The notes: generated by a model not told the origin, from the letters alone. Numbered from the stretch's first letter, positions 1 to 8,771 are shown. The stretch: 52,470 nt of DNA from Bacteroidota bacterium (GCA_023457935.1 JAEXBA010000011.1:1-52470); one strand, 5' to 3'. Made by a program: numbers and translations.

Positions 1-1
1 T

Positions 2-568
2 TTTAAGTTCACCAAAGAAAATGTAGTTTCGGACGGTTTGGTTGCCATTGCACTCACGCTGATTTCCTATTCCGTTGCAGAAGTTTTCCACGGATATGGT
101 TTTATTGCTGTTTTTCTGGCCGCTTACTTTTTCCGCCGTTTCGAAAAAGAACACGAATACCATGAAGACCTTCATAATTTTTCTGAACAGATTGAGAGAA
201 TTATGATGTCTGTCCTTCTTATAGTTTTCGGATTGCTGATTACCCAGGGTTTACTTCTCGATCTGGAAAGCACTGGAATACTGATGGGGATTGCGTTTAT
301 ATTTATCATTCGTCCTTTGTCCGCATATGTAAGCCTAACAGGTATTCCTATGAATAAATTTCGGAAAACTGCCATTTCATTTTTAGGAATTCGCGGTATT
401 GGCTCCTTTTATTATACAGCGTATGCCTTTGCACATTCTGACAATTTTGCTGTGGAAGAAATGAAAACAGTTTGGTCTACAGTGGCCTTTATCGTTTTAC
501 TCTCAGTTATCACCCACGGAGTAATTGCCCCTCTGTTTATGAATAAAATCGGAAACAATTCGACCTGA
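2..568 (+). CDS. Sodium/proton antiporter (CPA1 family), C-terminal part
   Basis: The reading frame is open from base 2, so this is the 3' end of a gene that starts outside the window; 188 residues are visible. The sequence is a run of hydrophobic helices with the pattern of a CPA1-type cation:proton antiporter. A conserved-looking ISFLGIRGIGSFYY stretch (about residues 124-137 of the visible part) matches the GxRG-type helix of NhaP-like exchangers. A charged loop rich in E, H and K (EKEHEYHEDLHNF) separates two membrane segments. The role is inner-membrane Na+(K+)/H+ exchange for pH and ion balance. The antiporter assignment is fairly secure from this pattern; ion specificity cannot be judged. 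An internal TTG could be taken as a start, but nothing supports it over simple truncation by the window edge. Confidence 0.8.
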   Translation, partial: FKFTKENVVSDGLVAIALTLISYSVAEVFHGYGFIAVFLAAYFFRRFEKEHEYHEDLHNFSEQIERIMMSVLLIVFGLLITQGLLLDLESTGILMGIAFIFIIRPLSAYVSLTGIPMNKFRKTAISFLGIRGIGSFYYTAYAFAHSDNFAVEEMKTVWSTVAFIVLLSVITHGVIAPLFMNKIGNNST

Positions 569-632
569 CAAAATCAAATCTTAAAAATACTTCTGCCGGC
601 GCTGTTTTCATCTTATGTTTAATTATTTTTGA

Positions 633-1610
633 ATGATGAAACAGATTATTCTGCTTTTAGCGCTATTCTGTCTTTCCTGCGAAAAACAGGAACCGCACCC
701 CTACACTTTTTATTACTGGAAAACACAGCTTGCCCTGGCAGAAAAAGAGAAAAAGGCCTTAAATGCTGCCACCATTACGAAACTGTACACGCGGTTTTTT
801 GATATCGATAAAGCTGACGGAAAATTCCTGCCCGTTGCAACCGTAACGAAAGATGAAAGCTTTCAAACAGAAAAAGAAATTGTTCCTGTTGTATTCATCA
901 TGAACAGAGCTTTTCTAAATATCAAACCGGAAGAAATCACCTTTCTTGCTGAAAATGTTTCAGAATTAATCAAAAAGAAAACTGCTGAATTCAGGTTCAG
1001 AGAATCCAAAGAAATCCAAATCGACTGCGACTGGACAGCCGGAACCAAAGACGATTACTTCAGATTCCTCAAGGAGCTCCGAAAGGTATCAGGAAAGGAA
1101 ATCACTTCAACATTACGGCTTCATCAGGTGCGCGACCAAAAAGTAATGGGCATTCCGCCCGTTTCCAAAGTTTATCTGATGTGCTACTCTACTACATCGC
1201 CGCTTGAAAATTCAGATAAAAATTCAATTCTGGATGTTCCTCTTCTGAAAAGCTACCTGAGCTCCCTGGACCGTTATCCGATAAAGCATATCGATATTGC
1301 GCTGCCCATTTATTCCTGGGGAATTGTAACCAATCATCTGGGCAAAAGGAAACTCATCAATGCTCTTTCTGCAAAAGAACTGGAGCATGAGAATCTGCGG
1401 ATGGTTTCAAAAAATGAAGCCGAAGTCCTTGAAGACGGATTTTACTTCGGAAATTATCTGAATAAAGGATTCAGAATTAAAACTGAAGAAATAACAGACG
1501 CTCAACTGGATGAAGTTACCGAGTTTCTGGACTCAAAATTAAACGGCTACAACATTGTGTATTATCAGCTGGACCGTAAATTTATTGAAAACCAAAACTT
1601 TAACCGGTAA
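633..1610 (+). CDS. Predicted lipoprotein of unknown function
   Basis: 325 residues. The N-terminus has a short hydrophobic stretch and a lipobox (FCLSC, Cys16), so export and lipid anchoring are likely. No catalytic motif was recognised in the remainder, which is soluble and rich in K/E. A segment near residues 125-135 (IQIDCDWTAGTKDDY) and the overall alpha/beta character vaguely recall glycosidase-like barrels, but this is too weak for a function. The start could be either of two adjacent ATG codons (633 or 636). It is followed 60 bases later by a large exported protein and then another, all on the same strand, which suggests a group of surface or periplasmic proteins used together. Confidence 0.75.
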   Translation: MMKQIILLLALFCLSCEKQEPHPYTFYYWKTQLALAEKEKKALNAATITKLYTRFFDIDKADGKFLPVATVTKDESFQTEKEIVPVVFIMNRAFLNIKPEEITFLAENVSELIKKKTAEFRFRESKEIQIDCDWTAGTKDDYFRFLKELRKVSGKEITSTLRLHQVRDQKVMGIPPVSKVYLMCYSTTSPLENSDKNSILDVPLLKSYLSSLDRYPIKHIDIALPIYSWGIVTNHLGKRKLINALSAKELEHENLRMVSKNEAEVLEDGFYFGNYLNKGFRIKTEEITDAQLDEVTEFLDSKLNGYNIVYYQLDRKFIENQNFNR

Positions 1611-1670
1611 TTCTTCATTTGCTGTACATTATTTTTTTAATTTTACTGAACTGAAAAACCATAACCAACG

Positions 1671-4325
1671 ATGAAAAAAATCCTGCTTTCCGCATCGCTT
1701 TTACTGATATTTTCCAAAGCTTCCGGCTGTGCCGATTACTATCCGGACGGCGATTATTTCAACCTGTTTACGCAGACCATCATCAAGGACAAAACCTATA
1801 TTCCGTTTCTTTTTACTTACGGCCCGCAGTTTTACGACGACGGTGTGAAAAGAATGATTCCGGATGAAAATATTTTCAGCTGGCAGAAATACTTCGGGAA
1901 CCGGCTGGATTACCGTGAGACGGAATTTCTGGTGAACCACATGTCAATAGATGTTTTAAACAGTTATAAAAATGGAAATAATGCTGACGCGATTCTGAAA
2001 AAACTCGGTTCCTATCAGTCCAACGCTGAAGCGATTGATTATCTGATTGAAGCGAAATATCTGGAACCTTACATGAAGATTAATTATGTGGAAAGTGAAG
2101 ATTCGTTTTACGTTAGAGATGAACAGTCAAAAGATGCTTCCCAGCTGAATTTCCAGAAAACGGTTTCGGCTTTGGTTTCCCTATACGGCGCAGCAAAAAA
2201 TCCTGAAATAAAGCAGCGTTACGGTTATCAGATTGTGCGCTTTTACCATTACAACAGAAATTATGAGCAGGCCGTTGATGCTTTTAAAACCTTTGTAGAA
2301 CCTGTCAAACTCCGTTCTGTTCCATATTATTACGCATTGGATCAGATGGCAGGAGCGCAGCGCGGACTCAAAATGAATGAAGATGCCAACTGGAACTTCT
2401 TCCGGGTTTTCATGAATGCTCCGTCCAGGAAAGAAGGTGCGTTCGTGTCGATGAAACTTTCAGATTCCGCCTCATTTCAGAATATTCTGAAAAGAACTTC
2501 CACTCCGGAAGAAAAAAACATGGCCTACTTTCTTTTGGGTTACAGCGATTTTACAAACCCGATTCCGAATATGCAGAAAATGTTTGAGATTGATCCGGAT
2601 TCTGAGATTCTGAAAGTAATGGCAGCCAGAGCCATCAATGTTCTCGAGCGGAATTATCTTGCAAACTATCTGTACAGCGAAAATGAAATTCAGAAAATCA
2701 GTACACAATTGGGTGAACCGGCGAAAGTTCAGAAAAAGGAAAAACTGAGTTTCTGGGATAGAGTTGTAAACTTCTTCCGAAATCTGTTCGGCAGTAAAAA
2801 AGACAGTACAGAAAAAAAGCCGCGTAAGGAAAACGCTTCAGAAAAAGACCTTACCGAAAACCCCAACCGTATTCCTGTGTTTCATAATCAGGAACGTTTT
2901 TACGGTGACAATCCGGAAGCCAATTATCTTGATGAATTTTCAGCATTCACTGCGAAAACGAAAGAGAAATCCATAGACGAATTCTGGCAGATTGCTGATG
3001 CGTACGTGAAATTTCTGCAAAAGGATTTTGAAAAAAGCAGTGAGATTCTCGCCGCCATTAAAACCACCAATCCGGAATACACGGAACAGATCAACCGGAT
3101 GAAAATGCTGAATGACATTACCGCACAGCCAAGGATTGACACCGCTTTTGAAAATCACATTTCGCAAACTTATCCAGACATTTTCTCTGAGAAAGAAACT
3201 GCGAAACACAGCTTACAAAACGATTATTACTATTACGAACAGCCAACTACCGCAGATTTTATCCGCGATGTACTGGCAAACCGCTATTTTCTTCAGAATG
3301 AAGACGGAAAATCGTTCCTGATGCACAACAAAATTTCAGACCTGCAGTATTATCCGGATCCGGTTCTTGCCAAAAAAGTTCAGGATTTTGTGAATAAGCC
3401 AAATAAAACCGCCCTCGAACAAACCGTTATCATGAAAAATGCAGATATTGAAGATTCGGATGCTTTCTTCAATATCATCTACGGCGATGCAGAAATGCGG
3501 AAAGGAAATTTTGTAAACGCAAAAACATTTTACGCAAAAGCCACAGATTTCCAAGGAATTCCGAGAACTGATTACGATTACAATACAACTCCTGTAACAG
3601 AAAATCAGGTGGTGTATTCTTCGGGAATCTATGACGGTTTCAATAATATCTCATCTTTGGTTTTTGGCCACAATGTTTGGGAAAGTTTCAGCAGCAGCGA
3701 AGAACAGTCGGTAAAAGCAGAATCATTTGCCGGTGAGTTTCCTTTCATCAAAAATCACATGAATAAGCTGGAACTGGCCGATGCGCTGGTTCAGCTTCAA
3801 AAAACCAATAACGCCAATGCCAACCAACTCATTGGAAATGTTCTCTACAATACTTCATCACTCGGTTACTTCCGGGAACTGTTCATAATGGATATTGATA
3901 ATTCGCCGTGGGGAAAAAATGATATTGACCGCCAGGAAATCCCGAAATTCCAGTATTACTATAAACAGTTCAGCTGGAATCCAACGGTTGCGCCCGATAA
4001 CTTTGATACCGCAATCGGTTTCTATGAAAAGGCACTGAAACAAACGCAGGACAAGGAGCAGCAAACCAGAATACTGTTCCAGCTCGCTTCTGCAGAACAG
4101 GGAAAATACTACCAGTGGAAAGCAAAACAAAGCTTCAGCATTTCCTATGACGATCCGAAATGGGAAGAAAAACAGAATGCTTTTTCAGCGCAGCTCGCAG
4201 CAGAGAAGAACCGGAATTACCGTAAATATTTTACGATGATGAAAAAAGAGTATGCTGCAACAGCAACATCGCAGGAACTGATGGGAAGCTGCAGCTATTA
4301 CAGTTATTTTATAAACCGGAACTGA
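1671..4325 (+). CDS. Large exported protein of unknown function with helical repeats
   Basis: 884 residues with an N-terminal signal sequence (MKKILLSASLLLIFSKASG followed by Cys20, so possibly a lipoprotein although the residue before Cys is Gly). The body is rich in Tyr, Asn, Lys and Glu with helix-pair patterns such as YEQAVDAFKTF, ANWNFFRVFMNA and KGNFVNAKTFYAKA that look like degenerate TPR repeats. A lysine/glutamate-rich linker lies around residues 365-400. No enzyme motif was found. It lies between a lipoprotein and another small exported protein. TPR-like exported proteins often act as assembly scaffolds, but the function here is unknown. Confidence 0.75.
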   Translation: MKKILLSASLLLIFSKASGCADYYPDGDYFNLFTQTIIKDKTYIPFLFTYGPQFYDDGVKRMIPDENIFSWQKYFGNRLDYRETEFLVNHMSIDVLNSYKNGNNADAILKKLGSYQSNAEAIDYLIEAKYLEPYMKINYVESEDSFYVRDEQSKDASQLNFQKTVSALVSLYGAAKNPEIKQRYGYQIVRFYHYNRNYEQAVDAFKTFVEPVKLRSVPYYYALDQMAGAQRGLKMNEDANWNFFRVFMNAPSRKEGAFVSMKLSDSASFQNILKRTSTPEEKNMAYFLLGYSDFTNPIPNMQKMFEIDPDSEILKVMAARAINVLERNYLANYLYSENEIQKISTQLGEPAKVQKKEKLSFWDRVVNFFRNLFGSKKDSTEKKPRKENASEKDLTENPNRIPVFHNQERFYGDNPEANYLDEFSAFTAKTKEKSIDEFWQIADAYVKFLQKDFEKSSEILAAIKTTNPEYTEQINRMKMLNDITAQPRIDTAFENHISQTYPDIFSEKETAKHSLQNDYYYYEQPTTADFIRDVLANRYFLQNEDGKSFLMHNKISDLQYYPDPVLAKKVQDFVNKPNKTALEQTVIMKNADIEDSDAFFNIIYGDAEMRKGNFVNAKTFYAKATDFQGIPRTDYDYNTTPVTENQVVYSSGIYDGFNNISSLVFGHNVWESFSSSEEQSVKAESFAGEFPFIKNHMNKLELADALVQLQKTNNANANQLIGNVLYNTSSLGYFRELFIMDIDNSPWGKNDIDRQEIPKFQYYYKQFSWNPTVAPDNFDTAIGFYEKALKQTQDKEQQTRILFQLASAEQGKYYQWKAKQSFSISYDDPKWEEKQNAFSAQLAAEKNRNYRKYFTMMKKEYAATATSQELMGSCSYYSYFINRN

Positions 4326-4380
4326 TGTTTGAGCGAAAAAAAAGCATTACCTGTTACTGATGAATTTCATACAGGTTTAG

Positions 4381-4411
4381 TTGCAGTGTTCTGCTGTGAA
4401 GTGTACTTTTG
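4381..4411 (+). promoter_or_regulatory. Promoter candidate for the exported protein gene at 4426
   Basis: TTG at 4381-4383, 20 bases, then TACTTTTG at 4404-4411, matching the Bacteroidota pattern TTG-N19-20-TAnnTTTG. The following gene starts at 4426, leaving a short leader. This suggests the third gene of the group can be transcribed independently. Confidence 0.5.
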
Positions 4412-4425
4412 ATTAAATTTTATTT

Positions 4426-5274
4426 ATGAGAACATTCATTCTTATACTGTTTTTGCCGATGTTCTGTCTGGCGCAGATTGACAAAGCAGTTACTGCGGGA
4501 ATTCTGATTAACGGGCTGGATCAGCGCATTGCATTCCGTGATTTAAAATGGTCCAACGGTAAAGCAGAATACATCAATGTTTCGACCCATCAGCTGGAAT
4601 CACTGTATGAAAATTCAATAAAATCGCTCCGTTCTTTCACAGACGATGATCCGGAATTTGCCAAAAAAGAGGAAATAACTGAAGAACAGACTGCCTTAAA
4701 CGGAATGTACCGCACCAGTTTACCGGAAGGAGTTTATTTAACAATGGAAGATTTTATTCAGGGCAAGCCGAATTCTACCGCGCCCATAACGCCGCGTGAA
4801 CTTTATGGCTTTGAAAAAAATATCGCACCGGACGGCGCCATGTACTGTTTCTTCTTTGACCATGCAGAGAGGAAAATCAGCAAAGCTTTCGCCGTTGTTC
4901 ACAAAAACTATCTTTATTTCAGAATGGGTTCGGTTCTGAAAAACAAAAACAAAAAAGACAAATCGCAGGGCAGCGACAACCCGAATGCGTTCTCACGTGT
5001 GATTATCGGCGGCAACAATTATCTCTATACGGAAGCGCCGCTCGGAAACATTTGGGAAAAAGGCCTTTATGCCAATTACGGTGTTTCAACAGCAATGGCC
5101 AACCATAACAAAGGTATTCTTTGGGATCGGCACAACAGTGAGTTCAACATTTTCGTAAACTGTAAAGATTACAATACTTTTATGCAGCAGAAAGCGCCGG
5201 AACACATGCAGGAATGTAAAGATAAACAACCAAACAATTTCCTTATAAGAGAAGCTGTGCTTCTGATAAAATAA
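4426..5274 (+). CDS. Exported protein of unknown function
   Basis: 282 residues beginning with a clear signal peptide (MRTFILILFLPMFCLAQ; probable cleavage around the Ala-Gln). No known domain was recognised. The central part carries a lysine-rich loop (KNKNKKDKSQGSDN), and the C-terminal half has several aromatic residues and two Cys (MYCFFFD and FVNCKDYN). Upstream is a large TPR-like exported protein on the same strand; downstream is a strong terminator. Secretion is well supported; function is unknown. Confidence 0.75.
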   Translation: MRTFILILFLPMFCLAQIDKAVTAGILINGLDQRIAFRDLKWSNGKAEYINVSTHQLESLYENSIKSLRSFTDDDPEFAKKEEITEEQTALNGMYRTSLPEGVYLTMEDFIQGKPNSTAPITPRELYGFEKNIAPDGAMYCFFFDHAERKISKAFAVVHKNYLYFRMGSVLKNKNKKDKSQGSDNPNAFSRVIIGGNNYLYTEAPLGNIWEKGLYANYGVSTAMANHNKGILWDRHNSEFNIFVNCKDYNTFMQQKAPEHMQECKDKQPNNFLIREAVLLIK

Positions 5275-5289
5275 ACCTTTTAAAACCGA

Positions 5290-5316
5290 AAAGCTTTCAG
5301 AAATACTGAAAGCTTT
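5290..5316. terminator. Bidirectional intrinsic terminator
   Basis: AGCTTTCAG (5292-5300), loop AAATA, CTGAAAGCT (5306-5314), followed by T-rich DNA on the + side and A-rich DNA on the other. It lies between two convergent genes and can serve both. Confidence 0.8.
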
Positions 5317-5327
5317 TTATTTTAACG

Positions 5328-5810
5328 TTATCTGTCTTCTTCCTCAATTTCATTCTGAATCTGCTGGTTCCTCATTTTATGTTCATGGTTATCCTCGGCA
5401 GCATCAATGGAATGCGACTGGTGAAGATCGTTGTCTTCTTCAGCCAAATCTGAAAGTTTTTCGTAATAACGATGCAGTTTATCGAGTTCCTTTTCGGTTA
5501 AATCTTCGATATCCACAATACGGTTGCTGGCTTTTTCGTGGGCGGCAATCAGTTCGTTAAGTTTAATCTGAATGGCTTTTGAATCTTTATTCTGCGCTTT
5601 CTGAATGAGGAAAACCATCAGAAAAGTTACAATGGTAGTTCCGGTATTGATGACAAGCTGCCAAGTTTCCGAAAAACTGAAAAAAGGCCCGCAGAGCGCC
5701 CAAATAATAATCAGGAGAAAAGCGCCGATAAACGCAGGCGGCGTTCCGGTGGCATTGGTAGCCCAGTTGGCGAATTTCTCAAACAGGTTTTTATCGGTAT
5801 TGGTTTCCAT
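5328..5810 (-). CDS. Low-affinity iron permease family membrane protein
   Basis: 160 residues. Two hydrophobic segments in the first 70 residues (TPPAFIGAFLLIIIWALCGP and a second around LVINTGTTIVTFLMVFLIQ) are followed by a QxxDSKAIQIKLNELI stretch and a long charged, Glu-rich C-terminal tail predicted to be cytoplasmic and helical. This layout matches the small bacterial proteins of the low-affinity iron permease (Fet4-like) family. Iron transport has not been shown for most bacterial members, so the name is a family label. It ends at a shared terminator. Confidence 0.75.
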   Translation of the reverse strand: METNTDKNLFEKFANWATNATGTPPAFIGAFLLIIIWALCGPFFSFSETWQLVINTGTTIVTFLMVFLIQKAQNKDSKAIQIKLNELIAAHEKASNRIVDIEDLTEKELDKLHRYYEKLSDLAEEDNDLHQSHSIDAAEDNHEHKMRNQQIQNEIEEEDR

Positions 5811-5860
5811 ATCCGGTTCTTTTTAATGATGAGATATACAAAACTCTGCCAAACCCTGTT

Positions 5861-6127
5861 TTATTGATTGTTAATGAAATAAATGTAAAAGAAAACCTGT
5901 AAAATAATAACGGCAGTAAGTTTAATGGTAAATGATGTTTTGGAAATTTTATGACGGAATACAAACATGCCCAGAACAGCACCTACTGCACCGCCAAGAA
6001 AAGTGAGAATCAGCAGTACATTTTCCGGAATTCTGCGCTGATGTTTTATCGCTTTTCTTTTATCTGTTCCAAAAACTGCAAAAGAAATAAGATTAATAAA
6101 TATGAAATAGAAAATCAGAAAATTCAT
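5861..6127 (-). CDS. DUF1294 small membrane protein
   Basis: 88 residues with two or three membrane helices. The motif FGTDKRKAIKHQRRIPENVLL followed by a glycine-rich helix (FLGGAVGAVLGMFVFRHK) and the K-x-S-F-x-I-K pattern is the signature of DUF1294 proteins. Function unknown. It lies 50 bases upstream of the permease-like gene on the same strand and is separated from rpsJ by a terminator, so it is not part of the ribosomal operon. Confidence 0.85.
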   Translation of the reverse strand: MNFLIFYFIFINLISFAVFGTDKRKAIKHQRRIPENVLLILTFLGGAVGAVLGMFVFRHKISKTSFTIKLTAVIILQVFFYIYFINNQ

Positions 6128-6143
6128 TGTCTAAAAATAGAAA

Positions 6144-6169
6144 AATCCGCTCTCTAGTGAGAACGGATT
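6144..6169 (-). terminator. Terminator ending the str operon after rpsJ
   Basis: Inverted repeat AATCCG-C-TCTC / GAGA-A-CGGATT with a 4-base loop. On the minus strand the stem is followed by a T-rich run. It sits between the rpsJ stop and the DUF1294 gene and closes the ribosomal operon. Confidence 0.75.
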
Positions 6170-6189
6170 CATTATTTCAAGTCTATTTT

Positions 6190-6231
6190 GCCGAATGCGT
6201 AAAGCCTAATGCTTATTGCATACCGCCATTC
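6190..6231. repeat. Degenerate 7-bp tandem array downstream of rpsJ
   Basis: Six consecutive 7-base units, each beginning GC: GCCGAAT, GCGTAAA, GCCTAAT, GCTTATT, GCATACC, GCCATTC. The array stops just before the rpsJ stop codon. It is partly the reverse complement of the array at 6549-6590 on the other side of rpsJ. Confidence 0.65.
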
Positions 6232-6232
6232 A

Positions 6233-6538
6233 TCACACTTTAATTTCTACGTCAACTCCTGAAGGAAGCTCTAATTTCATTAGGGCATCAACAGTTTTTG
6301 AAGATGAAGAGTAGATGTCCATCAGTCTCTTATGAGCTGAAAGCTGGAACTGCTCTCTTGCCTTCTTGTTTACGTGCGGAGATCTCAACACTGTGAAGAT
6401 TCTCTTATTGGTTGGCAATGGGATTGGTCCGTTTACAACAGCACCAGTCGCTTTTACCGTTTTTACGATTTTCTCAGCAGATTTATCTACCAAATTGTAA
6501 TCGTAAGACTTAAGTTTTATTCTGATTCTTTGTGACAT
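6233..6538 (-). CDS. rpsJ: 30S ribosomal protein S10
   Basis: 101 residues starting MSQRIRIKLKSYDYNLVDKS, the standard S10 N-terminus. A seven-residue upstream extension is open in frame but has no family support, so the ATG at 6538 is taken. S10 is part of the 30S head and, as NusE, joins NusB in transcription antitermination. Conserved GPIPLPTNKRIFTVLRSPHV and KTVDALMKLELPSGVDVEIKV segments are visible. It is the last gene of rpsL-rpsG-fusA-rpsJ. In many bacteria rplC and the rest of the S10 operon follow directly; here a terminator and unrelated genes follow. Both flanking spacers contain 7-bp arrays. Confidence 0.97.
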   Translation of the reverse strand: MSQRIRIKLKSYDYNLVDKSAEKIVKTVKATGAVVNGPIPLPTNKRIFTVLRSPHVNKKAREQFQLSAHKRLMDIYSSSSKTVDALMKLELPSGVDVEIKV

Positions 6539-6548
6539 TTTATTTTTT

Positions 6549-6590
6549 GCTTTAGGCAATAAGCGGTAAGCTTTAGGCTTTGCTTCTTGC
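6549..6590. repeat. Degenerate 7-bp tandem array upstream of rpsJ
   Basis: Six 7-base units: GCTTTAG, GCAATAA, GCGGTAA, GCTTTAG, GCTTTGC, TTCTTGC. It lies in the fusA-rpsJ spacer, 10 bases from the rpsJ start, in partial inverted orientation to the array at 6190-6231. Confidence 0.65.
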
Positions 6591-6608
6591 GTTAAAAATT
6601 TAATAAAT

Positions 6609-6649
6609 GCTTGTGCTTAAAGCTTAATGCTTAAAGCTTTCAGCTTTTT
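6609..6649. repeat. Degenerate 7-bp tandem array at the end of fusA
   Basis: After a short GCTTGT, five 7-base units follow: GCTTAAA, GCTTAAT, GCTTAAA, GCTTTCA, GCTTTTT. The array touches the fusA stop codon, and the last fusA codons (Lys-Ala-Lys) continue the same GCTTTA-like pattern. With the neighbouring array it fills most of the 109-base spacer. Confidence 0.65.
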
Positions 6650-8765
6650 ATCCTTTAGCTTTAGCGATTACGTCTTCAGCGATATTTGTTGGAGCGGCTT
6701 CGTATTTCTCGAATTCCATCGAAGAAGTTGCTCTACCTGAAGAAAGTGTTCTAAGCGAAGTTACATATCCGAACATTTCAGAAAGCGGCACGAAAGCTTT
6801 GATTACTTTAGCGTTGTTTCTGTCGTCCATACCGTTTACGGTTCCTCTTCTTCTGTTAAGGTCACCTACGATATCACCCATATATTCTTCCGGTGTTACT
6901 ACTTCCAGCTTCATGATTGGTTCCATGATCACCGCTTTAGCAGCTCTACCAGATTCCTTGAATCCCATTTTAGCAGCCAGTTCGAAAGAAAGCTGATCGG
7001 AGTCAACCGCGTGGAAAGATCCGTCTTTAAGCGTAATCTTCATTGCGTCAACTTCAAATCCTGCAAGAGGACCGTTCTTCATTGCTTCTTTAAATCCTTT
7101 TTCTACTGAAGGGATAAATTCTTTAGGAATGTTACCACCCTTGATTTCGTTGATGAATTCAAGACCTGTTTTTCCTTCGTCAGCCGGACCGATTGTAAAT
7201 ACGATATCCGCAAACTTACCACGACCACCGGATTGTTTTTTGTAAACTTCTCTGTGGTTCGCTTCTTTTGTAAGCGCTTCTTTGTACTCAACCTGCGGCT
7301 GTCCCTGGTTAACTTCAACTTTGAACTCTCTTCTCATACGGTCAACAATAATGTCAAGGTGAAGTTCACCCATACCGGAGATGATCGTTTGTCCTGAAGC
7401 TTCGTCAGTTTTAACCTGGAAAGTTGGATCTTCTTCAGCCAGTTTAGCCAAAGCGTTACCCATTTTATCCTGGTCTGCCTTAGTTTTAGGCTCAACTGCG
7501 ATACCGATTACAGGATCCGGGAAGATCATTGATTCCAGAACGATTGGGTTCTTTTCATCAGAAAGTGTATCTCCGGTTTTGATATCCTTGAAACCTACAG
7601 CTGCACCGATGTCTCCTGCTTCAATAGTTTCAACAGGATTCTGCTTGTTGGCGTGCATCTGATAGATTCTGGAAATTCTTTCTTTGTTTCCTGATCTTGT
7701 ATTCAAAACGTAAGAACCGGCGTCAAGCTTACCTGAATAAGCTCTGAAGAATGCCAAACGTCCTACGAATGGGTCTGTAGCGATTTTGAAAGCCAAAGCG
7801 GAGAACGGTTCGTTAACGTCCGGTTTTCTCTCGATTTCTGCATCAGTTCTTGGGTCAGTTCCTGAAATATTATCCTTATCCATTGGAGAAGGAAGATATT
7901 TACAAACTGCATCAAGCATGAACTGTACTCCTTTATTCTTGAATGAAGAACCACAGGTCATTGGGATGATAGACAAATCGATGGTTGCTTTTCTCAAAGC
8001 TTCGTTGATTTCGTCTTCAGTGATTGAATCCGGATCTTCGAAGAATTTTTCCATCAGAGTATCATCGTAGTCCGCTACTGCTTCTACCAGTTTCTCTCTG
8101 TATTCCAAAACTTCATCCTGCATATCTTCAGGAATCGGAATAACTGTGAAAGTTGCTCCCTGTCCTGCTTCGTCCCAAACAATTGCTCTGTTCTTGATTA
8201 AGTCAACAACACCTTTGAAATCTTCTTCAGCACCGATTGGAAGTACAATTGGAACTGCGTTGGATCCCAACATTTCTTTCACCTGGTTTACCACGTTAAG
8301 GAAGTCTGCACCCTGTCTGTCCATTTTATTAACGAATCCCATACGCGCAACTTTGTAGTTGTCCGCAAGTCTCCAGTTGGTTTCAGACTGAGGTTCAACA
8401 CCGTCAACCGCAGAAAATAGGAATACAAGACCGTCAAGAACTCTTAATGATCTGTTTACCTCTACTGTAAAGTCAACGTGCCCCGGTGTATCAATAATGT
8501 TGAAGTGATATTCTTTAGACTCAGGCAAAGTTTTTCCCTGATCTGTCGGAAAGTTCCATTTACAGGTTGTAGCTGCAGAAGTAATGGTAATACCTCTTTC
8601 CGCTTCCTGCTCCATCCAGTCCATTGTAGAAGCACCTTCGTGAACCTCTCCAATTTTGTGGGTTTTACCTGTGTAGAACAAAATTCTTTCTGTAGTGGTG
8701 GTTTTCCCTGCGTCGATGTGAGCAGCGATACCGATGTTTCTTGTAAATTTAAGATCTCTTGCCAT
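6648..8765 (-). CDS. fusA: Elongation factor G
   Basis: 705 residues, normal length for EF-G, the GTPase that drives ribosome translocation and, with RRF, recycling. GTP-binding motifs are intact: AHIDAGKTT (15-23), DTPGH (92-96) and NKMD (146-149). The effector region RGITITSAATT is present, as are the later domains with SGMGELHLDII and the domain IV/V GGRGKFADI and YMGDIVGDLNRRRG segments. It starts 6 bases after rpsG ends, so it is translated from the str operon mRNA. The spacer to rpsJ is unusually repeat-rich. Confidence 0.98.
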   Translation of the reverse strand: MARDLKFTRNIGIAAHIDAGKTTTTERILFYTGKTHKIGEVHEGASTMDWMEQEAERGITITSAATTCKWNFPTDQGKTLPESKEYHFNIIDTPGHVDFTVEVNRSLRVLDGLVFLFSAVDGVEPQSETNWRLADNYKVARMGFVNKMDRQGADFLNVVNQVKEMLGSNAVPIVLPIGAEEDFKGVVDLIKNRAIVWDEAGQGATFTVIPIPEDMQDEVLEYREKLVEAVADYDDTLMEKFFEDPDSITEDEINEALRKATIDLSIIPMTCGSSFKNKGVQFMLDAVCKYLPSPMDKDNISGTDPRTDAEIERKPDVNEPFSALAFKIATDPFVGRLAFFRAYSGKLDAGSYVLNTRSGNKERISRIYQMHANKQNPVETIEAGDIGAAVGFKDIKTGDTLSDEKNPIVLESMIFPDPVIGIAVEPKTKADQDKMGNALAKLAEEDPTFQVKTDEASGQTIISGMGELHLDIIVDRMRREFKVEVNQGQPQVEYKEALTKEANHREVYKKQSGGRGKFADIVFTIGPADEGKTGLEFINEIKGGNIPKEFIPSVEKGFKEAMKNGPLAGFEVDAMKITLKDGSFHAVDSDQLSFELAAKMGFKESGRAAKAVIMEPIMKLEVVTPEEYMGDIVGDLNRRRGTVNGMDDRNNAKVIKAFVPLSEMFGYVTSLRTLSSGRATSSMEFEKYEAAPTNIAEDVIAKAKG

Positions 8766-8771
8766 TGCAGA

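Noticed and set aside
624..631. TATTTTTG as a firm promoter for the lipoprotein gene at 633
   Set aside because: It ends only 1 base before the ATG and no TTG lies at the right distance; it was kept only as a supporting remark on short leaders.
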